From positions 1-64,000 of the forward strand of contig CBDCBO010000003.1 in assembly GCA_965214335.1 (NCBI GenBank): a stretch of 64,000 nt of DNA, written 5' to 3'. This document shows, piece by piece, positions 1 to 12,385 of this stretch. Made by a program: the position numbers and the translations under genes. Source of the stretch: Velthaea sp965214335 (lineage in GTDB: Bacteria > Vulcanimicrobiota > Vulcanimicrobiia > Vulcanimicrobiales > Vulcanimicrobiaceae). Below the pieces are notes generated by a model. The model worked only from the letters and a program-made list of their open reading frames with translations. It made no database searches and had not been told where the DNA came from. The stretch's first letter is position 1. Every line of letters begins with the position of its first letter.

Positions 1-4
1 GGAT

Positions 5-1522
5 GTGACCCCGCGACCGCAGCCCGGCGCCCGCGGCGGCGCGATCGTGGTTTCGGCGATCCTCGCGATTCTCGTCGATCAAACGTCGACCGCCACGATA
101 AATACCGGGCTGCCGTATCTGCAAGCGATCGTCGCCGCGTCGCCCGATGAGAGCTCGTGGATCGTCACCACGTTTAATGCCGCCTACTACGCGTTCATCT
201 TGCTTAGCCCGTGGATGATGGCGCGCGTCGGCCGTAAGCGCTTGATGATCGGCGCGCTGGTCGGATTTTCGCTGACTTCGGGCGTCCTTACCGCAACGAC
301 GGAGTATAGCTGGTTCCTCGTTTTGCGCTTCATTCAAGGCGCGTTTTTGGGCTGCATCTTCGTGCCGGCGGCGCTGCTGCTCTTCACATCGCTACCGCCG
401 CGGGCACTGAAATTCGCACCGCCGGCGTTCGTCCTCGTATCGCTCTCCGGCTCGACGTTCGGCACCGTTATCGGCGGCTATTTCGCCGACGAATTCGGCG
501 GCAGTTTCGTCTTTGTGCCGGGCTGTCTAGCGACGCTGGCGACAGCCGCGCTGATCTTGCTTGCGGTAAACACACCGGATCGGCCCCAGCCCCGTCTGCG
601 CTTTGACGGCGTGGGCGTGTTGCTTGCGATCGTGGCGTTCGGCAGCATGCAATATTTGGCCAACGAAGGCGAACGGCGCAACTGGTTCGACGATCCCGCA
701 ATCGTGGCCGGAGCGGCCGTGCTGGCCATTGTGCTGCCGCTCTTCGTCGGTTACGAGCTCTTCGTAACCCGCCAACCACACGTCGACTTCGGCATGTTCG
801 CGCGCCACCGCAATCTTTCGGTGGGTGGCATCATTAGCGTGGTCATCGGTGCCGTCGGCTACTCGGTCACGGTGTTCGTCGGCTATTTGCAAACCGCGAT
901 CGGCGCCACGCCCACCTTGGCTGGTGCGCTCGTGCTCGTGCGCGTTCTAACCTACGCAGTCGGTGTGCCCGCTGCATTCTTTCTCATTACCTCGCGCCTG
1001 CTCGACATTCGCGCCGTCGTTATTTTGGGCGTGCTTGGCTCCGCGCTCGGCCTCGTTGCCTTTTCGCACTCGATGACAACCACCGCCGAGCTTGGAACGT
1101 TTATCGGCATCTCGTTATTTTTCGGTTTTTTCTTCGGCATGATGAATCAGCCGATGGGCGCGCTGGTCATCGGCAGCATGCCGCTATCGCTGCTGGCCGC
1201 GGGTGTCTCGATCTACAAACTTTCGTCACCGATCGGACTGATGATCGCGACCGGCGCGATGCAGGCCGTGCTCGATCACCGGACGGCGGCATTCCGGGCC
1301 CTGATCGCCGGCGACATCTCGCTCGAGCGCACGGTCGTCGGCCAGTATCTGCGGCTGCACCACGGGAATCCGTCCGATCTCATCGCGCTCGTCCTGGCCC
1401 AAGCGCAAACGTTATCGTACGCGTCGGTCATGCTGCTCTTCGCGCCGATCGTCTTGGCCGTCATTCCGGTGGTCTTTTTCGCGAACGTGCAAAAGCCCGC
1501 ATTGCCGGCGCGGCATGTTTGA
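5..1522 (+). CDS. MFS drug exporter, DHA2 (14-TM) family
   Basis: Predicted inner-membrane proton-coupled efflux transporter of 505 residues, the usual length for 14-helix EmrB/QacA-type permeases. Hydrophobic helices run through the whole protein, and the N-terminal half has the expected motif-A loop (MARVGRKRL, about residues 74-82) and a first helix beginning LAILVDQTSTATINTGLP, where EmrB-type proteins carry LDxTIVNVALP. The start is a GTG at position 5; it sits in GTGA, so an upstream gene may end on the same bases. The next gene overlaps its end by 8 bp, suggesting one transcript. The substrate cannot be told from sequence. No membrane-fusion partner lies in the window, although one could lie just upstream. 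Confidence 0.85.
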   Translation: MTPRPQPGARGGAIVVSAILAILVDQTSTATINTGLPYLQAIVAASPDESSWIVTTFNAAYYAFILLSPWMMARVGRKRLMIGALVGFSLTSGVLTATTEYSWFLVLRFIQGAFLGCIFVPAALLLFTSLPPRALKFAPPAFVLVSLSGSTFGTVIGGYFADEFGGSFVFVPGCLATLATAALILLAVNTPDRPQPRLRFDGVGVLLAIVAFGSMQYLANEGERRNWFDDPAIVAGAAVLAIVLPLFVGYELFVTRQPHVDFGMFARHRNLSVGGIISVVIGAVGYSVTVFVGYLQTAIGATPTLAGALVLVRVLTYAVGVPAAFFLITSRLLDIRAVVILGVLGSALGLVAFSHSMTTTAELGTFIGISLFFGFFFGMMNQPMGALVIGSMPLSLLAAGVSIYKLSSPIGLMIATGAMQAVLDHRTAAFRALIAGDISLERTVVGQYLRLHHGNPSDLIALVLAQAQTLSYASVMLLFAPIVLAVIPVVFFANVQKPALPARHV

Positions 1523-2313
1523 ACGCATCGTCGCCATTGTCGACGGCTCAGAAACGTCGCGTTATGCCATCGGTGCGAGTATTACGATTGCGCGCGAAGA
1601 CGGCGACGAACTCATTTTTTGCGTAACGGTCGATCCGGAACTGAGCGCCGACGGCGTCGGCACGTCGTGCTTCGCCGAACTCGCGTTGCAACTTAGTCGC
1701 GAAATGCTCGATGAAGCGTTGGGCCGCGCGCACACGTCGGGTGTCCCGCGCGCAACGGGCCAGATCTTACAGGCCCAACCGGTGCGCGGCATCGTCGCGT
1801 TCGCGCGGGCCCAAAAGGCGGGTCTCATCACGGTCGGACTCGCGCCGCGAATCGGCATATTGCGGCCGTTCATGCGCAGTTTGGCCGAGGAAATTTTGCG
1901 TGAGACGACGATTCCGCTGTGCGTGGTGCGGCGGCCCGCCCGGGGCCGGCTGTCGCGCCGCATTCTCGTACCGATCGTGGACGACGATCTTTCGCGTCAC
2001 GGCGTCGCGTATGCCGTTACCTTAGCCCGCCAATTTCGCTCGACTTTGGTCTTTTGCAGCGTCGAAGACGTGGCGTCGGACCGGCCCCAGCGCCGGGCGC
2101 TCGATCGGGCCGTTGCTGATGCTGCGGCCGGTGGGGTCGCGGCCGCGGAGTTGCTGCTGCCGCGCGGCGATATTTGCGCTGCGATCGTGCGCAACGCGGA
2201 CGTTGCGGATTGCGACTCGATCGTGATGGCCAGCCATGTCCGTCAAGGTCTGCCGCGGCTCATCGCGGGCAGCGTCACCGAGGCGGTGATTTATGCCAGC
2301 GACGTCCCGGTCG

Positions 2314-6012
<3,699 letters not shown>

Positions 6013-6054
6013 CGGACTGCAAGGTCGGCAAAGTGAGCGGCGGTCGGCGCGGCT

Positions 6055-6651
6055 CTAGCCGGGGAAGCGGCCCTCAAAAACGATGTCGTTCAATGGCCGG
6101 CGCGTATTCGGCAGTTCGCGCTCCTGGAGTTCGCTCGAAAGGAGCGCTTTGTCGCCCTGCCGGCCGATTGCGACCGCCGCCTCGACCCGGTAACCGGCGG
6201 GAATTCCGAGGTCGACCACCGCACGCTCGCGATCGAAGCCGGCCATCCCGTGGGCATGCCAGCCCAACCGGATCGCTTGTAAGGCCAAGTTTCCCCAAGC
6301 CGCTCCGGCATCGAATGAATGCGTATACGACGGCACGTCGTGGTCGCTGCCGGCCCGGCGCGTCGTCGTTTTCGATACGATCACCACGAGTGCCGCAGCG
6401 CGGTAGGCCCACGCCCGGTTCGATTCGCCGAGTAATCCGAGAAAAAGCTCCCACGGCGGCGTGTCGCGCCGGGCGAACAGAAACCGCCACGGCTGCGCGT
6501 TGAACGACGACGGCGCCCAGCGCGCCGCCTCAAAGATCGTCATGAGTTCCGCCGGCGGGATCGCTTCGCCGCTAAAAGCGCGCGGCGACCAGCGTTCGAG
6601 GAAAAGGGGATCGATCGGGTGATCGGCCGTACGGCCGTTGGCGGTCAGCAT
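6055..6651 (-). CDS. nitroreductase-family flavoprotein
   Basis: 198 residues, typical for single-domain FMN nitroreductases. The N-terminal signature FLERWSPRAFSGEAIP is the R-S-x-R-x-F-type FMN phosphate site, followed by EAARWAPSSFNAQPWRFLF, the classic A-P-S-x-x-N-x-Q-P-W block. The central block DAGAAWGNLALQAIRLGWHAHGMAGFD fits the second conserved region. It should catalyse NAD(P)H-dependent two-electron reduction of nitro, quinone or enone compounds in the cytoplasm. It sits alone, 42 bp upstream (in genome order) of the hybrid kinase start and on the same strand, so a shared transcript is possible but not required. Confidence 0.88.
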   Translation of the reverse strand: MLTANGRTADHPIDPLFLERWSPRAFSGEAIPPAELMTIFEAARWAPSSFNAQPWRFLFARRDTPPWELFLGLLGESNRAWAYRAAALVVIVSKTTTRRAGSDHDVPSYTHSFDAGAAWGNLALQAIRLGWHAHGMAGFDRERAVVDLGIPAGYRVEAAVAIGRQGDKALLSSELQERELPNTRRPLNDIVFEGRFPG

Positions 6652-6805
6652 GACCGGTGTATTCGGTGCGAGCGCCGGTGCTCATGGCCCCGTGTACGGC
6701 AACTGTCCGGCTTCGGCGTACGGGTGTGCGTGGTTCGACGTCGGGCGGCTTTGAGATGATGCGGACAGGCCGACGTCTGTCGCCGTACAGAGAGAGAATC
6801 GCATC

Positions 6806-7240
6806 ATGAGCACGTCAATGCCCGGTAGAATCTCCGCTCCGCCCGTTACTCTATGCCCTGCCGCCGGTGTAGCGCCGCAGCGGATGTTCGCGCTGCTGCC
6901 CGCCGTTCTGGCAGCGACATTCTGGGGGGCGCCCGCGGGTGCCGCGTCGCCGGCCCGCGCGGCCTGCACGACCGACCGTACACCCGCCGGCATCAGCCGC
7001 AAGGTCTACGCGGAATATCCGGAGTTAGCCCGGCTGCAAGGCGTTTCCGGGATGTCGGTCATTCGCGTCGACCTGTCGCCGACCGGCGATTTGGTAAGCG
7101 CGGCGGTCCAGACATCATCGGGCAGCGCCATTCTGGATCGCGCGGCGCTGGCCGCCGCCGGCGCCGCCGGGTACGCGCCCGAAACGCGTGGCTGTCGGGC
7201 CGTGGCCGGTTCCTACGCCGTGCAAGTCACGTTCGAATGA
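6806..7240 (+). CDS. exported protein with TonB C-terminal-like domain
   Basis: 144 residues. A signal-peptide-like hydrophobic stretch (FALLPAVLAATFWGAPAGAA, about 28-47) follows a 26-residue N-terminus; Met27 (position 6884) is therefore an alternative and perhaps better start. The mature part (YPELARLQGVSGMSVIRVDL to SYAVQVTFE) matches the TonB-C fold seen in energy-transducer-like proteins: a basic or aromatic start, a G-x-x-x-V-x-V-x-L strand and a terminal strand. It lacks the proline-rich linker and N-terminal membrane anchor of true TonB, so it is more likely a periplasmic stand-alone domain. It overlaps the next small exported protein by four bases (ATGA), implying coupled translation. 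Confidence 0.65.
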   Translation: MSTSMPGRISAPPVTLCPAAGVAPQRMFALLPAVLAATFWGAPAGAASPARAACTTDRTPAGISRKVYAEYPELARLQGVSGMSVIRVDLSPTGDLVSAAVQTSSGSAILDRAALAAAGAAGYAPETRGCRAVAGSYAVQVTFE

Positions 7241-7560
7241 TGTTGCACCTCAGCGTTTGTGCAAGCGCGATCTTGTGCGCGGCGGTCCCGCTCGTGCACA
7301 TATCGGTGGCACCGAGCGCGGCTGAGCGCTGGTCGGCGGCGTTCTTCGGCGACGACGCCGAGCTACGTTTGACCGGCGAAACCTTCGACATCCGGGTCGA
7401 TTGGGACGGCGGCGCTTCAGCCGAATTGCTGGCCGTTCCGCTAACGTACGATGACACGCTGGTCATCGACGGCTCGGGCGAACTCTACGTCACCGATAGT
7501 ACCGACGCCGGCCCGCTGTGGCCCCTACGATCCGTCGAGCTGTGCGGCGCTACGTTCTGA
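7237..7560 (+). CDS. small exported hypothetical protein
   Basis: 107 residues starting at ATG 7237 inside the stop of the preceding TonB-C-like gene (ATGATG; four-base overlap). A strong signal peptide is visible (MMLHLSVCASAILCAAVPLV followed by small residues and Ala-Ala), so the product should be exported. The mature part is acidic (FGDDAELRLTGETFDIRVDWDGG) and rich in predicted beta strands, with a single Cys near the C-terminus. No known family is recognised. The coupling suggests it works with the TonB-C-like protein, perhaps as an envelope complex; this is inference from overlap only. Confidence 0.6.
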   Translation: MMLHLSVCASAILCAAVPLVHISVAPSAAERWSAAFFGDDAELRLTGETFDIRVDWDGGASAELLAVPLTYDDTLVIDGSGELYVTDSTDAGPLWPLRSVELCGATF

Positions 7561-7630
7561 CCGTCACACATTTGTAGCCCATGGTTGGGTCGCATTGCAA
7601 TTCGGGTGCCGGTCGGTACAATTCACGGAT

Positions 7631-9226
7631 ATGCTTTGGACCCGACGCCGGCAGGTCGATCATCGCACGTCCGAACCAACCTGTTATGTGCATATCGGCA
7701 CGCATAAAACCGGAACGACCTCAATACAGCACATTCTAACGGCCAACGAAGACCGGTTCGCAACGTTCGGTATCTTGATTCCGCGGGCCGGTCGCGCCGA
7801 GCGCGCCGGCGGCCATCATAACCTGGCTTGGGAACTCAACGGCGACTCACGTTTCGATCCGGATTGCGGTACGTTCGCCGACGTTTTGCGCGAGATCGAG
7901 CGGACGGGCTCGAATCGCGTCTGTTTGAGCTCCGAAGACTTCGAGTATCTCGATGCGGCCGCGCTGCAAACGCTCGCCGACGGTCTGCGCGCCGTCGGTT
8001 ACCGACCCGTAATTATCGTTTATCTTCGTCCCCAATCGGGATACATCGAATCGCTGTATGTCGAGCTGGTCAAGCACGGTTTAACCGAATCGTTCGACCG
8101 CTATCTTGCGGACATCATCACCGCGGGGGAAGTTCGCTTCAACGAACGCTGGCGTTTTCAATTCGACTACGAAGAACTCGTGCGCGACTTGACGGCGGTC
8201 TTCGGCGCGGCCCACATTCTCGCGCGGCGCTACGACCCCGAGCCGCCATACGGAGTCGTCGGCGATTTTCTCAGACTGCTGGGGGTGCGACCGGGCGACA
8301 TCGACCGGAGAACGCTGCGGCGCTCGTCGCGCCTCAATCAATCCCGGCCGTTCGCGGAAGTTCTCGCCATGCGGGCCGAAAACGCGCTGGTTCGCGCCGG
8401 GCAGTCCGCCCGGATCGAGCTTACCGACATGCGCCGCCGGCGCGGGCGATTCGATCCGATCCATTTGCCCGAGACACGCCGCATCATCGAGCGCTTCGGA
8501 CCCGGCAACCGGCACGTTTACGAACGTTTCGGCATTCTTGTGCCATGCATCAGCGGCGCAGATCTCATAAGCGATGTCGCTGCTGCGCTGGGTTTCGACC
8601 CGGCGGCGCGACAACGCAAGCGCTTCATGCCCGTGCGCGCGAACGAACCCGCAGCGGCGGCATCTGCCCCCGGTGCTCGCGTCGGGGCGGCGTTAGAAGG
8701 CGTTCTCGCGCTTGCGGCAACCGCCGCGGCCGTTTGTTCGATCCGGTTTGGTGGCCAGATTGAATCGACGGCACTCGTCGAGTATGGATTGCTCAGCGCG
8801 ACCTTCGCGCTCTCGACGCTGGCCACGGGCGCGCTGTGCGTTCTCGAAGCAGCGGGCGTATTCGACGACCATCGCTTCTTTTTTCGCTGGTGTTCGCGCG
8901 TCCGCGCTACCGGCTATTCGATTGTGGCCGTATACGCCGGCGCGAACGCATTTTTTGATGTGCGTGTGCCGCGCTTCACGCCCGACTGGCTCTCGTACCC
9001 TGGTCTCACTGCCGCAGTCGCGACCGCGATTGTCGCCGGCGTCATGTTTCTGAAACATCGTCGCAGCTCCGCTCGTGCGCTCGCGGCGAGCGCTCTTCGA
9101 ATCCGTGACGACCGTTTCTATCCGTTTGCAGTTCGGTCACGCTGCTCGATTTGGGTTTGCACGCGTTCAGCCATGCGCTCGATCTCATCATCGACCGTTC
9201 GTAGACGATCGTCGGCCGGCAATTAG
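7631..9226 (+). CDS. sulfotransferase-like protein with C-terminal membrane region; end doubtful
   Basis: From ATG 7631 the protein has about 531 residues. The first 310 look like a PAPS-dependent sulfotransferase: YVHIGTHKTGTTSIQ is the 5'-phosphosulfate-binding loop, and CLSSEDFEYL and IIVYLRPQSGYIESLY (3'-phosphate-binding R and S region) follow in the expected order. After an Ala/Pro-rich linker (about 345-360) come about four hydrophobic segments (for example VLALAATAAAVCSI, LLSATFALSTLATGALCVL, LTAAVATAIVAGVMFL). From about 9060 the translation becomes low-complexity and Arg/Ser-rich, and that DNA is a shortened version of the sequence at 10.0-10.5 kb, so the true C-terminus is unclear. 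An in-frame longer version from 7451 overlaps the previous gene and is less likely. Confidence 0.6.
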   Translation: MLWTRRRQVDHRTSEPTCYVHIGTHKTGTTSIQHILTANEDRFATFGILIPRAGRAERAGGHHNLAWELNGDSRFDPDCGTFADVLREIERTGSNRVCLSSEDFEYLDAAALQTLADGLRAVGYRPVIIVYLRPQSGYIESLYVELVKHGLTESFDRYLADIITAGEVRFNERWRFQFDYEELVRDLTAVFGAAHILARRYDPEPPYGVVGDFLRLLGVRPGDIDRRTLRRSSRLNQSRPFAEVLAMRAENALVRAGQSARIELTDMRRRRGRFDPIHLPETRRIIERFGPGNRHVYERFGILVPCISGADLISDVAAALGFDPAARQRKRFMPVRANEPAAAASAPGARVGAALEGVLALAATAAAVCSIRFGGQIESTALVEYGLLSATFALSTLATGALCVLEAAGVFDDHRFFFRWCSRVRATGYSIVAVYAGANAFFDVRVPRFTPDWLSYPGLTAAVATAIVAGVMFLKHRRSSARALAASALRIRDDRFYPFAVRSRCSIWVCTRSAMRSISSSTVRRRSSAGN

Positions 9227-10110
9227 CCGCTTCGCGCGCCGGACGCGATGGCGAAAGGATCTCGGCCGGCGTGTTCATCGCCGTTGCGCCCGCCGTGACG
9301 CCGCGCTTTATGCTGCTCGAAGCGCGATTCCCAACTCGCGCCGGATCGTAACGAGCACGGCTTTTCGGCATTCTTGTGCCATGCATCAGCGGCGCAGATC
9401 TCATAAGCGATGTCGCTGCTGCGCTGGACGTTTCGACCCGGCGGCGCGACAACGCAAGCGCTTCATGCCCGTGCGCGCGAACGAACCCGCAGCGGCGGCA
9501 TCTGCCCCCGGTGCTCGCGTCGGGGCGGCGTTAGAAGGCGTTCTCGCGCTTGCGGCAACCGCCGCGGCCGTTTGTTCGATCCGGTTTGGTGGCCAGATTG
9601 AATCGACGGCACTCGTCGAGTACGCGCTCGCGGATTGCTCAGCGCGACCTTCGCGCTCTCGACGCTGTTCATCGCCACGGGCGCGCTGTGCGTTCTCGAA
9701 GCAGCGAGGCGTATTCGACGACCATCGCTTCTTTTTTCGCTGGTGTTCGCGCGTCCGCGCTACCGGCTATTCGCATTGTGGCCGTATACGCCGGCGCGAC
9801 CGCCGACGGCGACCCAGATGACCATTTCAATCGACGGCACCACGCCGAACACGCATTTTTTGATGTGCGTGTGCCGCGCGCGAATCACGCCCGACTGGCT
9901 GCGCGCTCGTACCCTGGTCTCACTGCCGCATTGATCGCGACCGCGATTGTCGCCGGCGTCATGTTTCTGATCGTCGCACGGCGAACGAAACGGTCCACTC
10001 GTGCGCTCGCGGCGAGCGCTCTTCGAATCCGTGACGCATCCCCCCGGTGCCCCAACCGTTTCTAGCCTCGTTTGCAGTTCGGTCACGCTGCTCGATTTGG
10101 GTTTGCACGC

Positions 10111-10254
10111 GTGAGCAGCGCGGCGAACAACGTCAGCCATGCCTGGTGGCTCGATCTCATCATCGACCTTGTGTTCGTAGCGATCGTCGGCCGGCAATTA
10201 GCCGCTTCGCGCGCCGGACGCGATGCATGCGGGTCGCTGGCGCCGGCGTTGTGA
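10111..10254 (+). pseudogene. N-terminal fragment of an LtrA-like membrane protein
   Basis: A 47-codon frame from GTG 10111 reads SHAWWLDLIIDLVFVAIVGR, which resembles the start of low-temperature-requirement A (LtrA) family proteins, where a T-W-L-E-L-F-F-D-L-V-F-V motif opens the first helix. The frame stops at 10252-10254, so only the first helix is present. The equivalent place in the first copy (about 9170-9230) is a shortened version without this motif. It lies within the disturbed zone and is either a true gene remnant or part of a mis-joined contig. Confidence 0.4.
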
Positions 10255-10256
10255 AC

Positions 10257-10440
10257 GCCCTTAAACGGCAAGCTGAGCAGCGAAAGGATCTCGGCCGGCG
10301 TGTTCATCGCCGTTGCGCCCGCCGTGACGATTTTGCGCGCGCTGCATCACGTAATAGCGGTCGGCGATCGACCACGCAAAATCCAAATGCTGCTCGACCA
10401 CGATCAGCGCGATTCCCAACTCGCGCCGAACGTACCGGCT
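10257..10440 (-). pseudogene. 3' fragment of a urea/amide ABC transporter ATPase (UrtE-like)
   Basis: The minus strand reads RRELGIALIVVEQHLDFAWS then IADRYYVMQRAQ, the region after the Walker B and switch of LivF/UrtE-type ATPases (usual form L-V-E-Q-x-L-D-F-A-x-x-x-A-D-R-Y-Y-V-M). One frame change then leads into IVTAGATAMNTPAEILSLLS, which fits the C-terminal end of UrtE-like proteins. Walker A, signature and Walker B motifs are absent. A shorter version of the last part occurs near 9238-9300 in the first repeat copy. No intact urt operon is present. Confidence 0.5.
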
Positions 10441-10530
10441 TTCTTGACGGCAGCAGACGAGTAACGAGCACGGCTTGAATTTCGCCGCAACGAACTTCTT
10501 GTTCTCCGCGCCCTCCGAATGAATGCCGAT

Positions 10531-10905
10531 ACGTGCAAGTGAGAAACTCAATTGCCGTGCCGTTCCGCTACGTACTCTTCGCCGGCATTCGCCGCGCCGC
10601 GTTCGAAGGAATTAGCCATTCGTGACTGCAGCGCCGGTAAGATCTGCGGCTGCGCGCCCGAATACATGATATTGGGCGAACATTCATTACCCTCAAACTG
10701 AACCGGATACCAAAGCAAGCCGTGAAAGCGCTCGAACACCGGAAGCATCGCCTTGCGGCTTAACGCTACGGCCGAGCCGCGGCCGCCGCGCTTTTACTGC
10801 GCCGGTAAACGAATGATAATATCGGCACGAGCGACCTGTCGGCGGCGCCGATCAACACAGCGCATTCGGCTCATCGGTCAGCGTGCAAGTGAGACTCAAT
10901 TGCCG
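10531..10905. repeat. short direct repeat flanking the UrtA-like fragment
   Basis: The string CGTGCAAGTGAGA followed by CTCAATTGCCG occurs at about 10532-10556 and again at 10882-10904 with a two-base difference in the middle. Its second occurrence lies in the last codons of the P-loop kinase gene. The repeats bracket the UrtA-like fragment, consistent either with an insertion or with a mis-assembly junction. Confidence 0.5.
10548..10770 (-). pseudogene. internal fragment of a UrtA/AmiC-like substrate-binding protein
   Basis: Minus-strand translation gives RKAMLPVFERFHGLLWYPVQ followed by FEGNECSPNIMYSGAQPQ, which matches the ligand-pocket region of periplasmic urea/short-amide binding proteins (S-R-K-A-V-L-P-V-F-E-x-x-x-G-L-L-W-Y-P-V-x-x-E-G). 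The similarity begins abruptly near 10765 and fades after about 10620, and neither a signal peptide nor the rest of the protein is found. With the UrtE-like fragment on the same strand it suggests that parts of a urea ABC-transporter locus were joined here. Confidence 0.5.
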
Positions 10906-11458
10906 CGCGCATTGCAAGCTCGTCGCGGCCGAATCGGCGCCGCACGTGCGCTGCAAGCGCGATTAAACGCGTCAGGCGCAATTGCGGCTCGATGTCGATG
11001 TACCAAATTTCATCGACCAGCGAACGAATCGCCGCCCAATGGCCGCTATCGAGCAGCAAATAATTCCCTTCGGTAATAACGAGCGCGTGCCGAGCCAAGA
11101 CGGGGATCGCCCCGGCGATCGGCTCCTCGATATCACGCCGGAACTCGGGGGCGTAAATGATCTCATCGGCGGTTTGCGCGCGGATGCGCCGCAGCAGCGC
11201 GACATAGCCGGCGCTATCGAACGTGTCGGGAGCGCCTTTACGGTCGCTGCGGCCCAGCCGGCGCAGTTCGGTATTGGCTAAGTGAAAGCCATCCATCGGC
11301 ACTCCGACGGCGTCCGCGCCGGCACGCTCGACCAGCTGCTGCGCGAGCGTCGATTTGCCCGATCCGGGCGGTCCCGCGAGGCCCACGATACGGCGCCCGG
11401 GCTCAGCCCGCAGGCGGTCGATGCGCGCAAATAAATCCGCCAGCGGTGTCGCTTCCAT
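10871..11458 (-). CDS. uridine kinase/PRK-family P-loop kinase, C-terminus possibly corrupted
   Basis: 195 residues. Walker A is VGLAGPPGSGKSTLAQQLVE (about 24-43), followed by PMDGFHLAN (the D-G-F-H motif of PRK/uridine kinase-like proteins often named nucleoside or fructose-transport-system kinases), then DTFDSAGYVALLRRI, YAPEFRRDIEEP and VITEGNYLLLD. It should phosphorylate a small sugar, nucleoside or pantothenate-like substrate in the cytoplasm; the substrate is unknown. Family members usually end with an A-R-H-V-x-x-G-x-x-x-x-x-A-x-x-W segment. Here that region is scrambled (RLIALAAHVRRRFGRDELAM), just where the disturbed zone begins. It lies 3 bp downstream of the HIBADH-like gene, in the same direction. 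Confidence 0.7.
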   Translation of the reverse strand: MEATPLADLFARIDRLRAEPGRRIVGLAGPPGSGKSTLAQQLVERAGADAVGVPMDGFHLANTELRRLGRSDRKGAPDTFDSAGYVALLRRIRAQTADEIIYAPEFRRDIEEPIAGAIPVLARHALVITEGNYLLLDSGHWAAIRSLVDEIWYIDIEPQLRLTRLIALAAHVRRRFGRDELAMRAAIESHLHADR

Positions 11459-11461
11459 AAT

Positions 11462-12382
11462 TTAGTGCGGTGCGGCCGTGGCGGGTTCGGCCGCCACGCG
11501 TATTTCGTCGCGCAGCCCCGCGGCGTTTGCGAGGGCGTAATACATGATCGCAAAATCGCGCTCGCCTAACCCTTGGCCGCGCGCCGCGGACAGCATTTCG
11601 CGACTGATCGCGGTTGAAAATAGCGGTATGCCCAGTTCCTTGCCGAGCGTCAGCGCAAGGTCACAGTCTTTTTGCATCATGCCGACATCGAACCACGCCT
11701 TGGCCGGCATTTCTTCGATGAACGGCGCGCGGTACTGCAGCATCGGCGATGCCATCGCACCGGCGAGCATGACTTCGAGCGCGGCGGCCCGATCGATACC
11801 GCTGCGCGTCGCCAGCAACAATCCTTCACTCAACGCGAGCATCTGCGCGGGCAGGTTGAGATTGAGCGCGATCTTCATAACTTTGGCTTTGCCGATTGCG
11901 CCCAGCGCCACGACCCGCGGACCGATAGCGGTTAAAATCGGCCGCACCGCGGCGATCGGGGCTGCGTCGCCGGCGACCATGATCACGAGCTTTCCTTGGC
12001 GCACCGTTAACGGGCTGCCCAGGACCGCTGCATCGACAAGCGCGCCGCCGGCGGCGTCGGCGCGAGCGGCGAGCGCGGTCACTTCGGGCGGCGCGATCGT
12101 GCTCAGCTCGACCACGATCTTTCCGGCGATTCCGGCGAGGAGGCCCTCCGAGCCGTCCGAAATCGCCGTTAATGCCGCACCGTTGGTCAACATCGTGAGC
12201 ACGACGTCGGATTCGCGTCCAACCGCCGCCGGCGACGCGGCCCAACGCATGCCACGCGCGATGAGGCCGTCGCCTTTCGCGCGCGTTCGGTTCCAGCCGA
12301 CGACGCTGTATCCGGCCGCGAGCAGACGCTCGACGAATGCGGAACCCATTTCGCCCAGGCCGACGATGCCGACGCTTGTCAT
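11462..12382 (-). CDS. 3-hydroxyisobutyrate dehydrogenase-family NAD(P)-dependent oxidoreductase
   Basis: 306 residues from ATG 12382 (MTSVGIVGLGEMGSAFVERL), which places the Rossmann motif G-x-G-x-M-G at residue 8, as in family members; a longer in-frame extension to 12562 would overlap the divergent gene. WNRTRAK supplies the cofactor-specificity loop, suggesting NADP. LVDAAVLGSPLTVRQGKLVIM corresponds to the D-A-P-V-S-G-G substrate loop and GAIGKAKVMKIALNL to the catalytic lysine helix (K in K-V-M-K). The substrate is a beta-hydroxyacid, or possibly succinic semialdehyde/glyoxylate as in GLYR-type members. Its start faces the chromate transporter start only a few bases away. Confidence 0.85.
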   Translation of the reverse strand: MTSVGIVGLGEMGSAFVERLLAAGYSVVGWNRTRAKGDGLIARGMRWAASPAAVGRESDVVLTMLTNGAALTAISDGSEGLLAGIAGKIVVELSTIAPPEVTALAARADAAGGALVDAAVLGSPLTVRQGKLVIMVAGDAAPIAAVRPILTAIGPRVVALGAIGKAKVMKIALNLNLPAQMLALSEGLLLATRSGIDRAAALEVMLAGAMASPMLQYRAPFIEEMPAKAWFDVGMMQKDCDLALTLGKELGIPLFSTAISREMLSAARGQGLGERDFAIMYYALANAAGLRDEIRVAAEPATAAPH

Positions 12383-12385
12383 GCG

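Larger units (their letters stand above)
8527..10476. repeat. imperfect direct duplication with interspersed short insertions
   Basis: Bases 8527-9363 recur as 9363-10476. The first roughly 230 bp are nearly identical at an offset of about 836. After that the second copy is interrupted by short extra segments (for example about 9 extra bases near 9625, 6 near 9668, about 50 near 9800), which grow larger toward the end. The extra bases break every reading frame of the membrane region. The pattern, identical blocks with unrelated insertions between them, looks more like two sequences woven into one consensus than like ordinary duplication and decay. Coding calls inside 8.5-11.0 kb should be treated with caution. 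Confidence 0.75.

Noticed and set aside
9410..10065. Plus-strand open frames in the second repeat copy that look partly like the membrane tail of the sulfotransferase-like gene
   Set aside because: Each changes frame at the inserted segments and none has an intact domain; treated as part of the disturbed repeat.
10547..10905. Possible insertion sequence bracketed by short direct repeats
   Set aside because: No transposase or terminal inverted repeats; content is an UrtA-like fragment, so an IS call is unsupported.
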